A stretch of 64,000 nucleotides of DNA from Paenibacillus sp. (GCF_031177825.1 NZ_JAPSKE010000011.1:108056-172055), one strand, 5' to 3'. Positions 33,296-43,177 are shown, numbered from the stretch's first letter. The notes: generated by a model not told the origin, from the letters alone. Program-made: numbers and translations.

Positions 33296-34834
33296 ATGAA
33301 ACAAATCAAAAGATGGACGAGTTTGACTTGTGTACCGATCTTGGCGTTCCTCGCCGCCTGCGGAGGAGGGAACGGCACGGCAACGGAGCCGTCCCCGGCG
33401 ACGAACGGCGGCCAAGAGCAGCCCGCGGCGGAACCGACGCCGACGATTAAGGTGTATACCAGCGATCTGGCGAAGGTAACGCCGTCCGATCCGGCAAGCG
33501 ATCCGTCCGTACAATATATGATGGAGAAATCGGGCGTGAATTTGGACATTACGTTCGTCGCGCAAGCGAATTATAACGATCAGATGAGGTTGAAATTCGC
33601 GGCGAGCGATTTCCCGGATCTGTTCCAAGGAACGGGTCTGGAAGCGGGGGCCGGCGCGATCGCGAAGGACTTGCTGCTTCCGCTGAACGACCTGATCGAA
33701 GAGCATGGACCGAATTTGAAGGCGAACATTCCGCAGAGCGCATGGGACGGCGTCACCGTCAACGGCGAAATCCTCGGCGTTCCTGCGCCGGCGAAGGCGG
33801 GCTCCAGCCGAATTCTATTTATTCGCGAGGATTGGCTGAAGAAGCTGAATTTGGACTATCCGACGACGTCGGACGAATACCTTGACGTGCTGCGGGCGTT
33901 CCGGGACAATGACTTGAACGGCAACGGCGAGAAGGACGAAATTCCGTTCACGACGCGTCAAGGCTTCAACTGGGTGATGCATCCGATCTTCGGCATGTGG
34001 GGCTTGACGCCGTACAGCGGCTTCGAGAACGAGGGGGAGATCGTCCCGGGCTTCGCGCATCCGAGATTCAAACAGCCGCTGGCGTTCCTGCAGACGATGT
34101 ATAAAGAAGGCCTGCTGGACTCCGAGTTCCTGACGAATTCCTCTTCGATCTGGGCGCAGAAGTTCGAATCCGGTCGCGTAGGCTCCTTCGGCTACATGCC
34201 GGACGGCGGATGGGCGTTCCATAAGCGGATCGTCGACGCGACGCCGGATCAAGGCGTGAATATGATGACGATGCCGACGCCGCGCGGCTCGGGCTGGGAC
34301 GGACCGGTCGGGTCGGATATTGCGACGGTCGGAACGACATACCATGTTTTGGAATCCTCCCAAAACCCCGTCGCCGCCATCAAGTTTTTGAATTGGCTGC
34401 TCAGCGAGGAGGGGCAAGTGTTCTCCGAGCTCGGATTAGAAGGGCTCAATTATAAAATCGAGAACGGCAAGATCGTGTACGACGAGGCTTCGGAGGAGGC
34501 CGCGCAGACGCTGTGGCGCGCTTCGTTCAAGATGCACGGCATCAACGACACTGCGTTCGAAGCGAGATATCCGGGCGAAGCGGGCGAGAAGCTTCGTCGC
34601 GCGTACGAGATTTCCCATCGGGAAGGGTTCACCAGCGCGGTGGCCGGCATGCCTCCGCTCGACGAGGAGATGCAGAACCTATTGCTGAATTCGTTCCAAG
34701 AGACGGCTGCGGAGGTCGTCGTAAACAACCTGCCGGTAGACGAGACGTGGGACGCATTCGTCGAGAAGTGGCGTTCGCAGGGCGGGAACGAGCTGATCAA
34801 AATCATGACGGACTATTACAACGCTAATAAATAG
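33296..34834 (+). CDS. Extracellular sugar-binding lipoprotein
   Basis: A 512-residue solute-binding protein of carbohydrate cluster 2. It has a short lipoprotein signal with lipobox LAAC, the lipidated cysteine at residue 22, then a Gly/Pro/Thr/Glu linker. The mature part contains FPDLFQGTG and FIREDWLKKLNLDYPTTSDE, typical of LplA/YtcQ-like proteins that bind oligosaccharides. The ATG at 33296 is better placed behind AAGGGGAAG than the one two codons upstream, which nearly touches the site. Unlike cluster 1, the gene lies after the permeases. A strong terminator follows, which isolates it from the kinase gene. Confidence 0.92.
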   Translation: MKQIKRWTSLTCVPILAFLAACGGGNGTATEPSPATNGGQEQPAAEPTPTIKVYTSDLAKVTPSDPASDPSVQYMMEKSGVNLDITFVAQANYNDQMRLKFAASDFPDLFQGTGLEAGAGAIAKDLLLPLNDLIEEHGPNLKANIPQSAWDGVTVNGEILGVPAPAKAGSSRILFIREDWLKKLNLDYPTTSDEYLDVLRAFRDNDLNGNGEKDEIPFTTRQGFNWVMHPIFGMWGLTPYSGFENEGEIVPGFAHPRFKQPLAFLQTMYKEGLLDSEFLTNSSSIWAQKFESGRVGSFGYMPDGGWAFHKRIVDATPDQGVNMMTMPTPRGSGWDGPVGSDIATVGTTYHVLESSQNPVAAIKFLNWLLSEEGQVFSELGLEGLNYKIENGKIVYDEASEEAAQTLWRASFKMHGINDTAFEARYPGEAGEKLRRAYEISHREGFTSAVAGMPPLDEEMQNLLLNSFQETAAEVVVNNLPVDETWDAFVEKWRSQGGNELIKIMTDYYNANK

Positions 34835-34860
34835 CCTGCTGGGCTGGAAAACAATGGAGG

Positions 34861-34887
34861 AAAGGGCCTGTCGCCCTTTCTTTTTTT
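34861..34887 (+). terminator. Intrinsic terminator after cluster 2 binding protein
   Basis: AAAGGGC (34861-34867) pairs with GCCCTTT (34873-34879) through a 5-base loop, followed by C and seven T. It lies about 50 bases before the kinase start, so kinase expression needs read-through or a very close promoter. Confidence 0.85.
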
Positions 34888-34934
34888 CACATGGTACTAT
34901 GAAAATACGACTGCAGCGGAGAGAGGCGCATACG

Positions 34935-36728
34935 ATGGTTTTCATTGAATCGATTCGGAGATCCATTAAGTGGAAAATGATCGCAATGATCACTTTGGTA
35001 TTGCTTTCCGTGGTCGTCTCCGTCGTGTATTTCACCTACTATCAGACGAAGGGAATTATCGAGAAAGACGCGCGACAATTCAGTAACCAAATCTTGAATC
35101 AAGTCAACATGAACGTCGACCGGTACTTGCGAGGCTTCCAGTTAGGTTTTCTTTCGATCGCTTCGAACAGCGACACCGAGCGATGGCTGAGGGTGGAGGC
35201 GGGGGACGACTTGTCCTCCTACATCATTTTCCAAGAAATCATTAACAACTATCTTCAGGTATTTATTTATCAGCATCCCGAGGTGTTGTCGATCACCTTC
35301 TCCAATACGAACGGCAACGAAATGCACTTCACGAACGGATTCGAGCTTGTAGAGTCCTATGATTTCGAAAACGAACGATACATGGACAAGCTGGAGGGCC
35401 AGCACGGCATCTACTTCGACGTGACGTTCTCGGACAATTACGTCCAGAAGAACCTCCCCGTCATGACGATGGTGAAGCAAGTGACCGTCGGACAGGAGGT
35501 CGGGTACATTAAACTGGATATCGATCTTCGTCCGGTCGTCGGCATCGTCAACGAGAATCGGCCCGAGTCGTCGGGTTTGACGTTGATCAGCGATGCGGAG
35601 GGGCGCATTATCGCGCATCCCGACTTGCAGCTCGTGACCTCTTTCCTCGAGCAGGATTTGATCGAACGATTGTCGGCGGGGAGCGGGTCGTTCTACCGCG
35701 AAGCCAGCGATGAAATCATGATTTTCCAGACGGTTCCCCTCACGAGCTGGAAGGTGATTTCTTTAATCCCTTATTACGAATTCGCGGAAAGCGTGCTCTA
35801 TATTCGCGGCATCACCATCGCCGCGGTATTGGTCGGTCTTGCGTTATTGCTGATCACCATCATTGCGATCCTCTCTTCCTTCACGAGGCGGATCGGCGTT
35901 ATGAAGAAAATCATGACGAAGGCGAAGATCGGCAACTTCCACGATCGGATTCCGGTCGAGGGCATCGACGAAATCGCCGATCTCGGCCATACGTACAATT
36001 CCATGCTGAACGAATTGGAGACGTCGATCCATCAATTGGCGGAGTCGAAGCTGCAGCGGCAGGAAGCGACGATGTCGGCCTTGCAGTCGCAGATCGACTC
36101 GCACTTTCTCTACAACAGTCTCGAGGCGATTAATTCTATGGCGAATCTGGCGGATCACAAGGAGATCGAACAAATGACCGTCGCGCTGTCGAGAATGCTG
36201 CGCTATACGTCCGATTACAAAAGCACGATCGTTACGGTGGAAGACGAGCTTCGTCACCTTCAAAATTACTTGCAAATCAATCGGATTCGATTCGGCGAGA
36301 AGCTCAGCTTTCGGATCCGGCTCGAAGCGGAGTGCGCGGGGGCATTATGCTTGAAAGCCGTCATCCAGCCGGTCGTGGAAAACTGCATCAAGCATAACCT
36401 GGAGCGGAACGGCAAGCCTCTCCGGATCGAGGTGAAGGTGAGATGCCTGCAGCGGGAATACGTGCAAATCGCGATTTCCGACAATGGCGTCGGCTTTTCG
36501 GAAGAGCGACTGAAGATGTTGGAACGCCAGATCCATCTATTGAATTCGCCCCGGCTGAAGGAGCATTCCAGCCGGATCGGCTTGCTCAACGTTCATTCCC
36601 GGCTGCGCGTTTATTACGCGGCGAATCCGAACACGGGCGTATTCGTATCCAATCCATCGAACGGGACCGGCGCTCTCGTCTCGGTCGTATTTCCATTACA
36701 ATACCGCGAGAAGGAGGCAGGGGCATGA
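34935..36728 (+). CDS. YesM-type sensor histidine kinase with variant H-box
   Basis: A 597-residue membrane kinase. Membrane segments lie at about residues 14-36 and 288-312, flanking an extracellular dCache-like sensing region, followed by a HAMP linker. The phospho-acceptor motif is QIDSHFLYNSLEAINSM, with His390, where nearly all relatives have QINPHFLYN; the histidine is kept but Asn-Pro is replaced by Asp-Ser. The ATPase domain has the N-box QPVVENCIKHNLE and DNGVGF. I chose the ATG at 34935 behind GGAGAGAGG; the longer frame starts inside the terminator. It overlaps the regulator gene (ATGA), so kinase and regulator are coupled. Confidence 0.91.
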   Translation: MVFIESIRRSIKWKMIAMITLVLLSVVVSVVYFTYYQTKGIIEKDARQFSNQILNQVNMNVDRYLRGFQLGFLSIASNSDTERWLRVEAGDDLSSYIIFQEIINNYLQVFIYQHPEVLSITFSNTNGNEMHFTNGFELVESYDFENERYMDKLEGQHGIYFDVTFSDNYVQKNLPVMTMVKQVTVGQEVGYIKLDIDLRPVVGIVNENRPESSGLTLISDAEGRIIAHPDLQLVTSFLEQDLIERLSAGSGSFYREASDEIMIFQTVPLTSWKVISLIPYYEFAESVLYIRGITIAAVLVGLALLLITIIAILSSFTRRIGVMKKIMTKAKIGNFHDRIPVEGIDEIADLGHTYNSMLNELETSIHQLAESKLQRQEATMSALQSQIDSHFLYNSLEAINSMANLADHKEIEQMTVALSRMLRYTSDYKSTIVTVEDELRHLQNYLQINRIRFGEKLSFRIRLEAECAGALCLKAVIQPVVENCIKHNLERNGKPLRIEVKVRCLQREYVQIAISDNGVGFSEERLKMLERQIHLLNSPRLKEHSSRIGLLNVHSRLRVYYAANPNTGVFVSNPSNGTGALVSVVFPLQYREKEAGA

Positions 36729-37807
36729 TTTCCTTCCTGGTCGTCGACGACGAACCTTTAATACGGATGAGTCTGACTAAGAAAATCGAGGAATGCTCGG
36801 CGACGGCGGCGGTCGTCGGTACCGCCGCCGACGGGCTGGAAGCTCTGGCATGGCTGGAAGGACATTATGCGGACGTGTGCGTCACCGACGTTAGAATGCC
36901 GAATATGGACGGGCTGAAGCTGATCGGCCGGATGAAAGAGTTATATCCGTGGATGACCTCGATCGTGGTGTCGAGCTATGAGGACTTCGGTTACGTTCAA
37001 CAGAGCTTGCGGCTCGGGGTGATCGATTACGTCCTGAAGCCCGTGGACACGGACGATCTGAAGCTTGTGCTGGACAAGACGATCTCGGAGCTGCGCCAGA
37101 GCCGCGACCTGAGAGCGTCGCGCTTGATGGTGAACCACCTGCCTCAATCCAAGGGAATGATCGATCGCTGGAGCGAACAGATGAGAAGCTTGCAGACGGA
37201 GCAGAACCCCTTGCTTGTCGTAGACACCCTTGAGATGCTGGAGGAAGCGGCCGGCAACCATTACTATTTACTGCCTCATCTGGCGGTGCAATGGCTTCGC
37301 GCGATGAACGAATCGCTGGCGCAAGGGAGCGTTACGTCGATTCAAGGAGAGGATGCCGCAATCGAGCTGGCGGATCTCGTAAGGGAGGACGCGCGAAGGT
37401 ACTATCGACTGTCGGCGGTCCATCGCCTGGAGACGGGGGCGCGCGCGCTTGCCGAGTTTATGCTGGCGCAGAGAAATAAACAAGGCACTCGCATGATCTC
37501 GTTGGTCAAATCGTACATTCACGACCGCTACGCCGATCGGATTACGCTGCAGGAAGTGGCCGATGCCGTATCGATGAGCCGTACGTACTTAGCCAGCTTA
37601 TTTAAGCAAGAGACCGGGATGACCATCCTGCATTATATCGTGACGGTTCGCATGGAAGAGGCTAAGAGGCTGCTGGTGACTTCCCCGTTGAAGGTGTATG
37701 AAGTCGCCGCTCGCGTAGGGTACGAAGACAGTATCCACTTCTCTAAGTTGTTCAAGGAGCAATACGGCTTGAATCCCTTGGAATATAAGAAGCGGCTGGG
37801 AGGATAA
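36725..37807 (+). CDS. YesN-type AraC response regulator
   Basis: A 360-residue regulator. Residues 1-120 are a receiver domain with acidic pocket Asp8/Asp9, phospho-acceptor Asp55 (VTDVRMPNMDG) and Lys105 (YVLKPVD). Residues about 260-360 are the AraC helix-turn-helix pair, ending DSIHFSKLFKEQYGLNPLEYKK. The linker is shorter than in many YesN proteins. The start ATG overlaps the kinase stop. It probably activates the cluster 2 transporter genes just upstream when the kinase detects the sugar. Its stop is five bases from the stop of the convergent AraC gene, with no terminator between them. Confidence 0.93.
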   Translation: MISFLVVDDEPLIRMSLTKKIEECSATAAVVGTAADGLEALAWLEGHYADVCVTDVRMPNMDGLKLIGRMKELYPWMTSIVVSSYEDFGYVQQSLRLGVIDYVLKPVDTDDLKLVLDKTISELRQSRDLRASRLMVNHLPQSKGMIDRWSEQMRSLQTEQNPLLVVDTLEMLEEAAGNHYYLLPHLAVQWLRAMNESLAQGSVTSIQGEDAAIELADLVREDARRYYRLSAVHRLETGARALAEFMLAQRNKQGTRMISLVKSYIHDRYADRITLQEVADAVSMSRTYLASLFKQETGMTILHYIVTVRMEEAKRLLVTSPLKVYEVAARVGYEDSIHFSKLFKEQYGLNPLEYKKRLGG

Positions 37808-37812
37808 CATCG

Positions 37813-38679
37813 TCAGGTTCGAGCCTTGCGATAGTCCGACGGCGTGCAGCCGAAGCGGCGTTTGAATTCTCCGTTGAAATGATTCAGGTTGCTGAAGCCG
37901 ACCTCGAGCGCGATCGTCATGATTTTTCGGTCGGTGCGGCGCAGCAGCTCGGCCGCGCGTTGGATGCGCACGGAGTTGACGTATTCCACCGGCGTCTTCG
38001 CCGTTATTTTTTTAAAAAACCGACAAAAGTACGACTCGCTCATCCCCGCCAGCCCCGCCAAATCCCTCAGGGCGATCGTCTCTTCGCATCGCGCCTCGAT
38101 GTATTCGATCACGGTTTTCAGCCGTTCGATCCGTCCGTCCGCCGGTTCGTCTCGGCGGTGTTCCCCGCCGAGCGCGAGCAGCTTGGAGACGCATAGGTGA
38201 AGCAAGCCCTTCGTCGTCAGCTCGCGCATCGGCGCCTCCGACTCGTTCGCTTCGAACAGCTCGCGCAGCAGCCGGGCGATGTCGCGTTCCGCCGCCGTCT
38301 CCCGGCCGATTTTCGTAGGGACGACATAATTTCGCTGGACTAACGGGAAAATATACCGGTCGTACACTTTCTCGCGGACGTCGCCGAACAGATCGGCGCC
38401 GAAGACGACGGCGAGGAAGGTGACCGGCTCGTCGCCGAGGACGCGGCCGGAATGCAATTCGCCGCTATTGACGAACATCGCTTCTCCGGCGCGAAGCTCG
38501 AAGTCCGTCGTATCGACGCGGAACGCCGCGGCCCCTTCGACGAGAAGCAGAAATTCCAGCTCGTCGTGCCAATGCAAGTCCATCAGCGGCTCTTCCGGCC
38601 CGCAGGAGAAGCGGTACGTGCTGACGGGGTAGACGGGTTCGCCGTGGACGCGATTTTCCTTCAAAGTCGCTTTATTCAT
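37813..38679 (-). CDS. AraC family regulator, divergent from alpha-xylosidase
   Basis: A 288-residue regulator. The N-terminal cupin-like AraC-binding domain contains the metal- or sugar-binding-type LHWHDELEFLLLVEG and the later GELHSGRV. The C-terminal 100 residues form the DNA-binding helix-turn-helix pair (MSESYFCRFFKKITAKTPVEYV and NLNHFNGEFKRRFGCTPSDYRK). The start is the ATG at 38679 behind AGGCGGTGA; a longer frame adds fifteen residues without a site. It is divergent from the GH31 alpha-xylosidase gene, with 109 bases between the two starts, so it is the likely direct regulator of the GH31-GH42-esterase operon. Confidence 0.9.
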   Translation of the reverse strand: MNKATLKENRVHGEPVYPVSTYRFSCGPEEPLMDLHWHDELEFLLLVEGAAAFRVDTTDFELRAGEAMFVNSGELHSGRVLGDEPVTFLAVVFGADLFGDVREKVYDRYIFPLVQRNYVVPTKIGRETAAERDIARLLRELFEANESEAPMRELTTKGLLHLCVSKLLALGGEHRRDEPADGRIERLKTVIEYIEARCEETIALRDLAGLAGMSESYFCRFFKKITAKTPVEYVNSVRIQRAAELLRRTDRKIMTIALEVGFSNLNHFNGEFKRRFGCTPSDYRKART

Positions 38680-38737
38680 GGTCTTCACCGCCTGAAATGT
38701 CAAAATCGGTATAATATTGGGCAAAATTGATGCGGAA

Positions 38738-38767
38738 TTGATTCCGAAACGACAATATCATTATAGA
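38738..38767 (+). promoter_or_regulatory. Promoter candidate for the alpha-xylosidase operon
   Basis: TTGATT (38738-38743) and TATAGA (38762-38767) are 18 bases apart. A GGAAT-TG-ATTCC palindrome (38734-38745) covers the -35 element and may be a regulator site. Confidence 0.4.
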
Positions 38768-38788
38768 TGAAGAACGGGAGGGATTCTA

Positions 38789-41056
38789 ATGAAATTTAAT
38801 AACGGATATTGGATGCTCCGCAAAGGCGTGAATATCGAACAGCCCGTCGACGTACGCGACGTGGACACGACGCAGAATAGCGTAACCGTTTACAATGCAA
38901 CGAAGAAAGTGCGCACCAAGGGCGACACGCTGAACGCGGCGCTTCTCAAGGCGGAGATCAGCTCCCCGCTGCCGGACGTCGTCCGCGTGCGCTGGTCGCA
39001 CCACGAAGGGAAGCGCAAGACCGGCCCGGCGTTCCAGATCAACAGCGTGGCGAACCATCCGGTGCACATCGAGCGAAGCGAGGATGGCCTCGCGTTCACG
39101 ACCGGCGGCCTCACGGCCAACATCCGGACGGCTCCGAACTGGGGATTGGAATTCGCGCAGAACGGCAAGCGCCTCACCGGCTCGGCGACGCGCGGCGTCG
39201 GCCACATCGACGACAACGGAAAGCAGTACTTCCGCGAGTTGCTCGACCTCGGCGTCGGCGAACAAATCTACGGTCTCGGCGAGCGGTTCACCAACTTCGT
39301 CAAGAACGGCCAGACGGTCGAGATTTGGAACGAAGACGGCGGCACGAGCAGCGAACAAGCCTATAAGAACATTCCGTTCTACTTGTCCAGCAACGGCTAC
39401 GGCGTGTTCGTCAACCACCCCGAGCGCGTCGAGTTCGAGGTCGGCTCCGAGGTCGTCTCGAAGGTCGGCTTCAGCGTGGCGGGCGAGGCGCTCGAATATT
39501 TCGTCATCGGCGGCGACACGTTGAAGGACGTGCTCGACAACTATACGAAGCTGACGGGCAAGCCCGCGCTGCCGCCGGCTTGGTCGTTCGGCCTGTGGCT
39601 GACGACGTCGTTCACGACCGACTACGACGAGAAGACGGTCAATTCGTTCATCGAAGGGATGGCGGAGCGCAACATTCCGCTGCACGTGTTCCACTTCGAC
39701 TGCTTCTGGATGAAGGAATATCAGTGGTGCGACTTCGAATGGGACCCGGCGATGTTCCCGGATCCGGAAGGCATGCTGAAGCGTCTTAAGGATCGCGGCC
39801 TTCGCATCTGCGTGTGGATCAACTCGTATATCGCGCAGAAATCTCCTCTTTTCAAGGAAGGGATGGAAAAGGGCTACCTCGTCAAGACGACCGAAGGCGA
39901 CGTCTGGCAATGGGACTTGTGGCAGGCGGGCATGGGCCTCGTCGACTTCACGAACCCGGACGCGGTGGCATGGTACCAAGGCCATCTGCGCCGTCTGATG
40001 GACATGGGCGTCGACTGCTTCAAGACCGACTTCGGCGAGCGCATTCCGACCGAGAACGTCGTCTACTTCGACGGGTCGGACCCGGTAAAGATGCACAACT
40101 ACTATACGCAGTTATATAATAAAGCCGTATTCGAGGTGCTCGAGGAGCGCCGCGGCAAAGGCGAAGCGATGCTGTTCGCGCGTTCGGCGACGGCCGGCGG
40201 CCAGATGTTCCCGGTACACTGGGGCGGCGACTGCTCCGCGAACTACGACTCGATGGCCGAATCGCTGCGCGGCGGCTTGTCCCTCGGACTTTCCGGCTTC
40301 GGGTTTTGGAGCCACGACATCAGCGGCTTCGAGAAGACGGCGCCGGCGGACATCTATAAGCGTTGGGTCGCCTTCGGCTTGCTGTCGTCCCATAGCCGGC
40401 TCCACGGGAACGAATCGTACCGGGTGCCGTGGTTGTTCGACGAGGAGTCGGTCGACGTCCTCCGCTACTTCACGGAGCTTAAATCAAAGCTGATGCCGCA
40501 TCTGTTCTCGCATGCGGTCGAAGCGCGCGACAAGGGCATTCCGATGATGCGGGCGATGGTGCTCGAATTCCCGGAGGATCCGACATGCCATTACCTGGAC
40601 CGCCAGTACATGCTCGGAGACAGGCTGCTTGTAGCGCCGATCTTCAACGAGCAAGGCATCGCGAAGTACTACGTGCCGAAGGGCCGCTGGACGAACTGGA
40701 TGTCCGGCGAAGTCATCGAAGGCGGCGGCTGGCGCGAAGAGAAGCACGATTACCTGTCTCTGCCGTTCCTCGTTCGCGAAAACTCGCTCATCGCGGTCGG
40801 CGCGAACGACCAGCGCCCGGACTACGATTATACGGACGGCGTGGCGTTCCACGCGTTCGAGCTCGCGGACGGCGGGGAAGCGACGGCGGTCGTGTACGAT
40901 CTTAAAGGGGAGCCGGCGATGACCGCTCGCGCGACGAGAACCGGCAGCGTCGTGCGCGTCGAAACGGAAGGCTCGAATAAGCCGTGGAGCGTCGTGATCG
41001 GCGGCAATACGTACAAGCCTAATGCGGGCGAAAATACGGTAACGATTACGCTGTAA
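38789..41056 (+). CDS. yicI: Alpha-xylosidase, GH31 (YicI-type)
   Basis: A 755-residue cytoplasmic enzyme that removes non-reducing terminal alpha-xylosyl groups, such as the isoprimeverose unit of xyloglucan oligosaccharides. It aligns in organisation with Escherichia coli YicI: N-terminal beta-sandwich, GH31 barrel, then proximal and distal beta-sheets. The nucleophile is about Asp414 in FKTDFGERIPTE and the acid/base about Asp481 in HWGGDCSANYDSM; FHFDCFWMKEYQWCDFEWD is the YicI-type substrate loop that selects xylose over glucose. No signal peptide is present, so the substrate must be imported. It opens the operon with the GH42 and SGNH genes; a 14-bp hairpin follows. Confidence 0.94.
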   Translation: MKFNNGYWMLRKGVNIEQPVDVRDVDTTQNSVTVYNATKKVRTKGDTLNAALLKAEISSPLPDVVRVRWSHHEGKRKTGPAFQINSVANHPVHIERSEDGLAFTTGGLTANIRTAPNWGLEFAQNGKRLTGSATRGVGHIDDNGKQYFRELLDLGVGEQIYGLGERFTNFVKNGQTVEIWNEDGGTSSEQAYKNIPFYLSSNGYGVFVNHPERVEFEVGSEVVSKVGFSVAGEALEYFVIGGDTLKDVLDNYTKLTGKPALPPAWSFGLWLTTSFTTDYDEKTVNSFIEGMAERNIPLHVFHFDCFWMKEYQWCDFEWDPAMFPDPEGMLKRLKDRGLRICVWINSYIAQKSPLFKEGMEKGYLVKTTEGDVWQWDLWQAGMGLVDFTNPDAVAWYQGHLRRLMDMGVDCFKTDFGERIPTENVVYFDGSDPVKMHNYYTQLYNKAVFEVLEERRGKGEAMLFARSATAGGQMFPVHWGGDCSANYDSMAESLRGGLSLGLSGFGFWSHDISGFEKTAPADIYKRWVAFGLLSSHSRLHGNESYRVPWLFDEESVDVLRYFTELKSKLMPHLFSHAVEARDKGIPMMRAMVLEFPEDPTCHYLDRQYMLGDRLLVAPIFNEQGIAKYYVPKGRWTNWMSGEVIEGGGWREEKHDYLSLPFLVRENSLIAVGANDQRPDYDYTDGVAFHAFELADGGEATAVVYDLKGEPAMTARATRTGSVVRVETEGSNKPWSVVIGGNTYKPNAGENTVTITL

Positions 41057-41070
41057 ATCGGCCAGCGCGT

Positions 41071-41101
41071 TGCGCGGCGGCGAAATTTTCGCCGCCGCGC
41101 A
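41071..41101 (+). promoter_or_regulatory. Intercistronic GC-rich hairpin
   Basis: TGCGCGGCGGCGAA (41071-41084) pairs perfectly with TTCGCCGCCGCGCA (41088-41101) through a 3-base loop. There is no T run, so it is more likely an RNA-stabilising or processing stem between the GH31 and GH42 genes than a terminator. Confidence 0.6.
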
Positions 41102-41134
41102 TGCGCATGAAATCAGGGGAGGCGGGTTGGAAAC

Positions 41135-43177
41135 GTGATTAACGAGAAACTGCCGAAGATTTGGTACGGGGGCGACTACAATCCCGAGCAGTGGGATGCG
41201 GAGACGTGGGCGGAGGACAACCGCATGTTCAAGCTCGCGGGCATCGACGTGGCGACGGTCAACGTCTTCTCGTGGGCGCTTATACAGCCCGACGAGGAAA
41301 CGTACGATTTCGCCGCGCTCGACGCAACGATGGACCGGCTGTACAAGGACGGCGTCTATGCGTGTCTCGCGACGAGCACCGGCGCGCATCCGGCTTGGAT
41401 GGCGAAGAGATACCCCGATGTGCTGCGCGTCGACAAGCAGGGCCGCAAGCGGAAGTTCGGCGGAAGACACAACTCCTGCCCGAACAGCCCGACGTTCCGC
41501 AAGTACGCGGCGCGTCTCGCGGCGAAGCTCGCGGAGCGGTACAAGGATCACCCGGGACTGCTCATCTGGCACGTGTCGAACGAGTATGGCGGCTATTGCT
41601 ACTGCGACAACTGCGCGGCGGCGTTCCGCGTCTGGTTGAAGCGGCGCTACGGCAGTCTGGACGCGGTCAACCGCGCTTGGAACACGCGCTTTTGGGGCCA
41701 CACGTTCTACGACTTCGACGAGATCGTGCCGCCGAACGAGCTGAGCGAGGAATGGGGCAATCGGACGAACTTCCAGGGCATCTCGCTGGATTACCGACGG
41801 TTCCAGTCCGACAGCCTATTGGAATGCTACAAGATCGAATACGACGAGTTGAAAAAGGTCACCCCCGACGTTCCCGTCACCACGAACTTGATGGGCTTCT
41901 ACCCGGAGCTCGACTATTTCGCTTGGGCGAAGCATATGGACGTCGTCTCTTGGGACAACTACCCGTCGATCGATACGCCGGCGAGCTTCACGGCGATGAC
42001 GCACGATCTGATGCGCGGTTTGAAGAGCGGCCAGCCGTTCATGCTCATGGAGCAAACGCCGAGCCAGCAAAACTGGCAGCCGTACAACGCGCTGAAGCGT
42101 CCCGGCGTCATGCGGCTGTGGAGTTATCAAGCGGTGGCGCGCGGCGCGGATACGGTCATGTTCTTCCAGCTGCGCCGCTCGATCGGGGCTTGCGAGAAGT
42201 ACCACGGCGCCGTCATCGAGCACGTCGGTCACGAGCATACGCGCGTATTCCGCGAGTGCGCGGAGCTCGGCCGCGAGCTCGGGGTACTCGGCGATTCGAT
42301 TCTCGACGCGAGGGTCGAGTCCAAGGCCGCGATCGTCTACGATTGGGAAAACCGTTGGGCGGTCGACCTGTCGAGCGGTCCGTCGGTCGCGTTGAACTAC
42401 GTCGACGAAGTGCATAAATATTATGACGCGTTGTTCCGGATGAACGTGCAGACGGATATGATCGGCGTCGAAGAGAGCCTGGAGAAGTACGACCTCGTCA
42501 TCGCCCCGGTCATGTACATGTTGAAGCCGGGCTTCGCCGCGAAGGTCGAAGCGTTCGTGAAGCGCGGCGGCACGTTCGTGACGACGTTCTTCAGCGGCAT
42601 CGTGAACGAGAGCGATCTCGTCACGTGCGGCGGGTACCCGGGCGAGCTGCGCAAGGTGCTCGGCATCTGGGCCGAGGAGATCGACGCGCTGCTGCCGGGT
42701 CAGACGAATAAGATCGTCATGAACGGCACGGTCGGCGCGCTGTCCGGCCAATACGACGGGTCGATTCTGTGCGACCTGATTCATCTCGAGGGCGCCGAAG
42801 CGATCGCGACGTACGGCGAAGACTTCTACAAGGGCATGCCGGCCGTCACGGTCAACAAGTACGGCGAAGGCGAGGCGTGGTACGTCGCGACGTCGCCGGA
42901 CAAGGCGTTCATGCAAGGCTTCTTGAAAAATCTGTGCGACAAAGCGGGCATCCGGCCGATTCTCGACACGCCGGAAGGGCTGGAAGCGGCCGTACGCACG
43001 AAAGACGGCAAGCGCATCTTATTCCTCCTCAATCACAACAAGACGGCGACCGGCGCCGACATGGGGGAGAGCGTCTGGACCGACGCGCTGACCGGCGAAA
43101 CTCGCCGCGGCGCCGTCGAAGTGCCGGCGCACGGCGTTGTGATTTTGATGGAGGGGGATGCTTCCCATGTCCAATAA
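41135..43177 (+). CDS. Beta-galactosidase, GH42
   Basis: A 680-residue cytoplasmic enzyme that hydrolyses terminal beta-galactosides. The start WYGGDYNPEQWDAETWAED is the GH42 signature. The acid/base is Glu150 (WHVSNEYGG) and the nucleophile Glu306 (LMEQTPSQQNW). The CYCDNC cluster after the acid/base, with an earlier cysteine in HNSCPNSP, is the metal-binding site of this family. A trimerisation domain fills about 385-600, and a beta-sandwich the rest. It starts at GTG behind GGGGAGGCGGG. Its last 11 bases overlap the esterase gene, so the two are coupled. With GH31 before it, it fits removal of galactose ahead of xylose. Confidence 0.94.
   Translation: MINEKLPKIWYGGDYNPEQWDAETWAEDNRMFKLAGIDVATVNVFSWALIQPDEETYDFAALDATMDRLYKDGVYACLATSTGAHPAWMAKRYPDVLRVDKQGRKRKFGGRHNSCPNSPTFRKYAARLAAKLAERYKDHPGLLIWHVSNEYGGYCYCDNCAAAFRVWLKRRYGSLDAVNRAWNTRFWGHTFYDFDEIVPPNELSEEWGNRTNFQGISLDYRRFQSDSLLECYKIEYDELKKVTPDVPVTTNLMGFYPELDYFAWAKHMDVVSWDNYPSIDTPASFTAMTHDLMRGLKSGQPFMLMEQTPSQQNWQPYNALKRPGVMRLWSYQAVARGADTVMFFQLRRSIGACEKYHGAVIEHVGHEHTRVFRECAELGRELGVLGDSILDARVESKAAIVYDWENRWAVDLSSGPSVALNYVDEVHKYYDALFRMNVQTDMIGVEESLEKYDLVIAPVMYMLKPGFAAKVEAFVKRGGTFVTTFFSGIVNESDLVTCGGYPGELRKVLGIWAEEIDALLPGQTNKIVMNGTVGALSGQYDGSILCDLIHLEGAEAIATYGEDFYKGMPAVTVNKYGEGEAWYVATSPDKAFMQGFLKNLCDKAGIRPILDTPEGLEAAVRTKDGKRILFLLNHNKTATGADMGESVWTDALTGETRRGAVEVPAHGVVILMEGDASHVQ

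Noticed and set aside
38786..40096. Open frame antisense to the alpha-xylosidase
   Set aside because: No start signal or domain; the plus strand encodes a full YicI-type enzyme.
41071..41101. Terminator between the GH31 and GH42 genes
   Set aside because: The stem is perfect but is followed by ATGCGCATGAAATC with no T run, so termination is unlikely.
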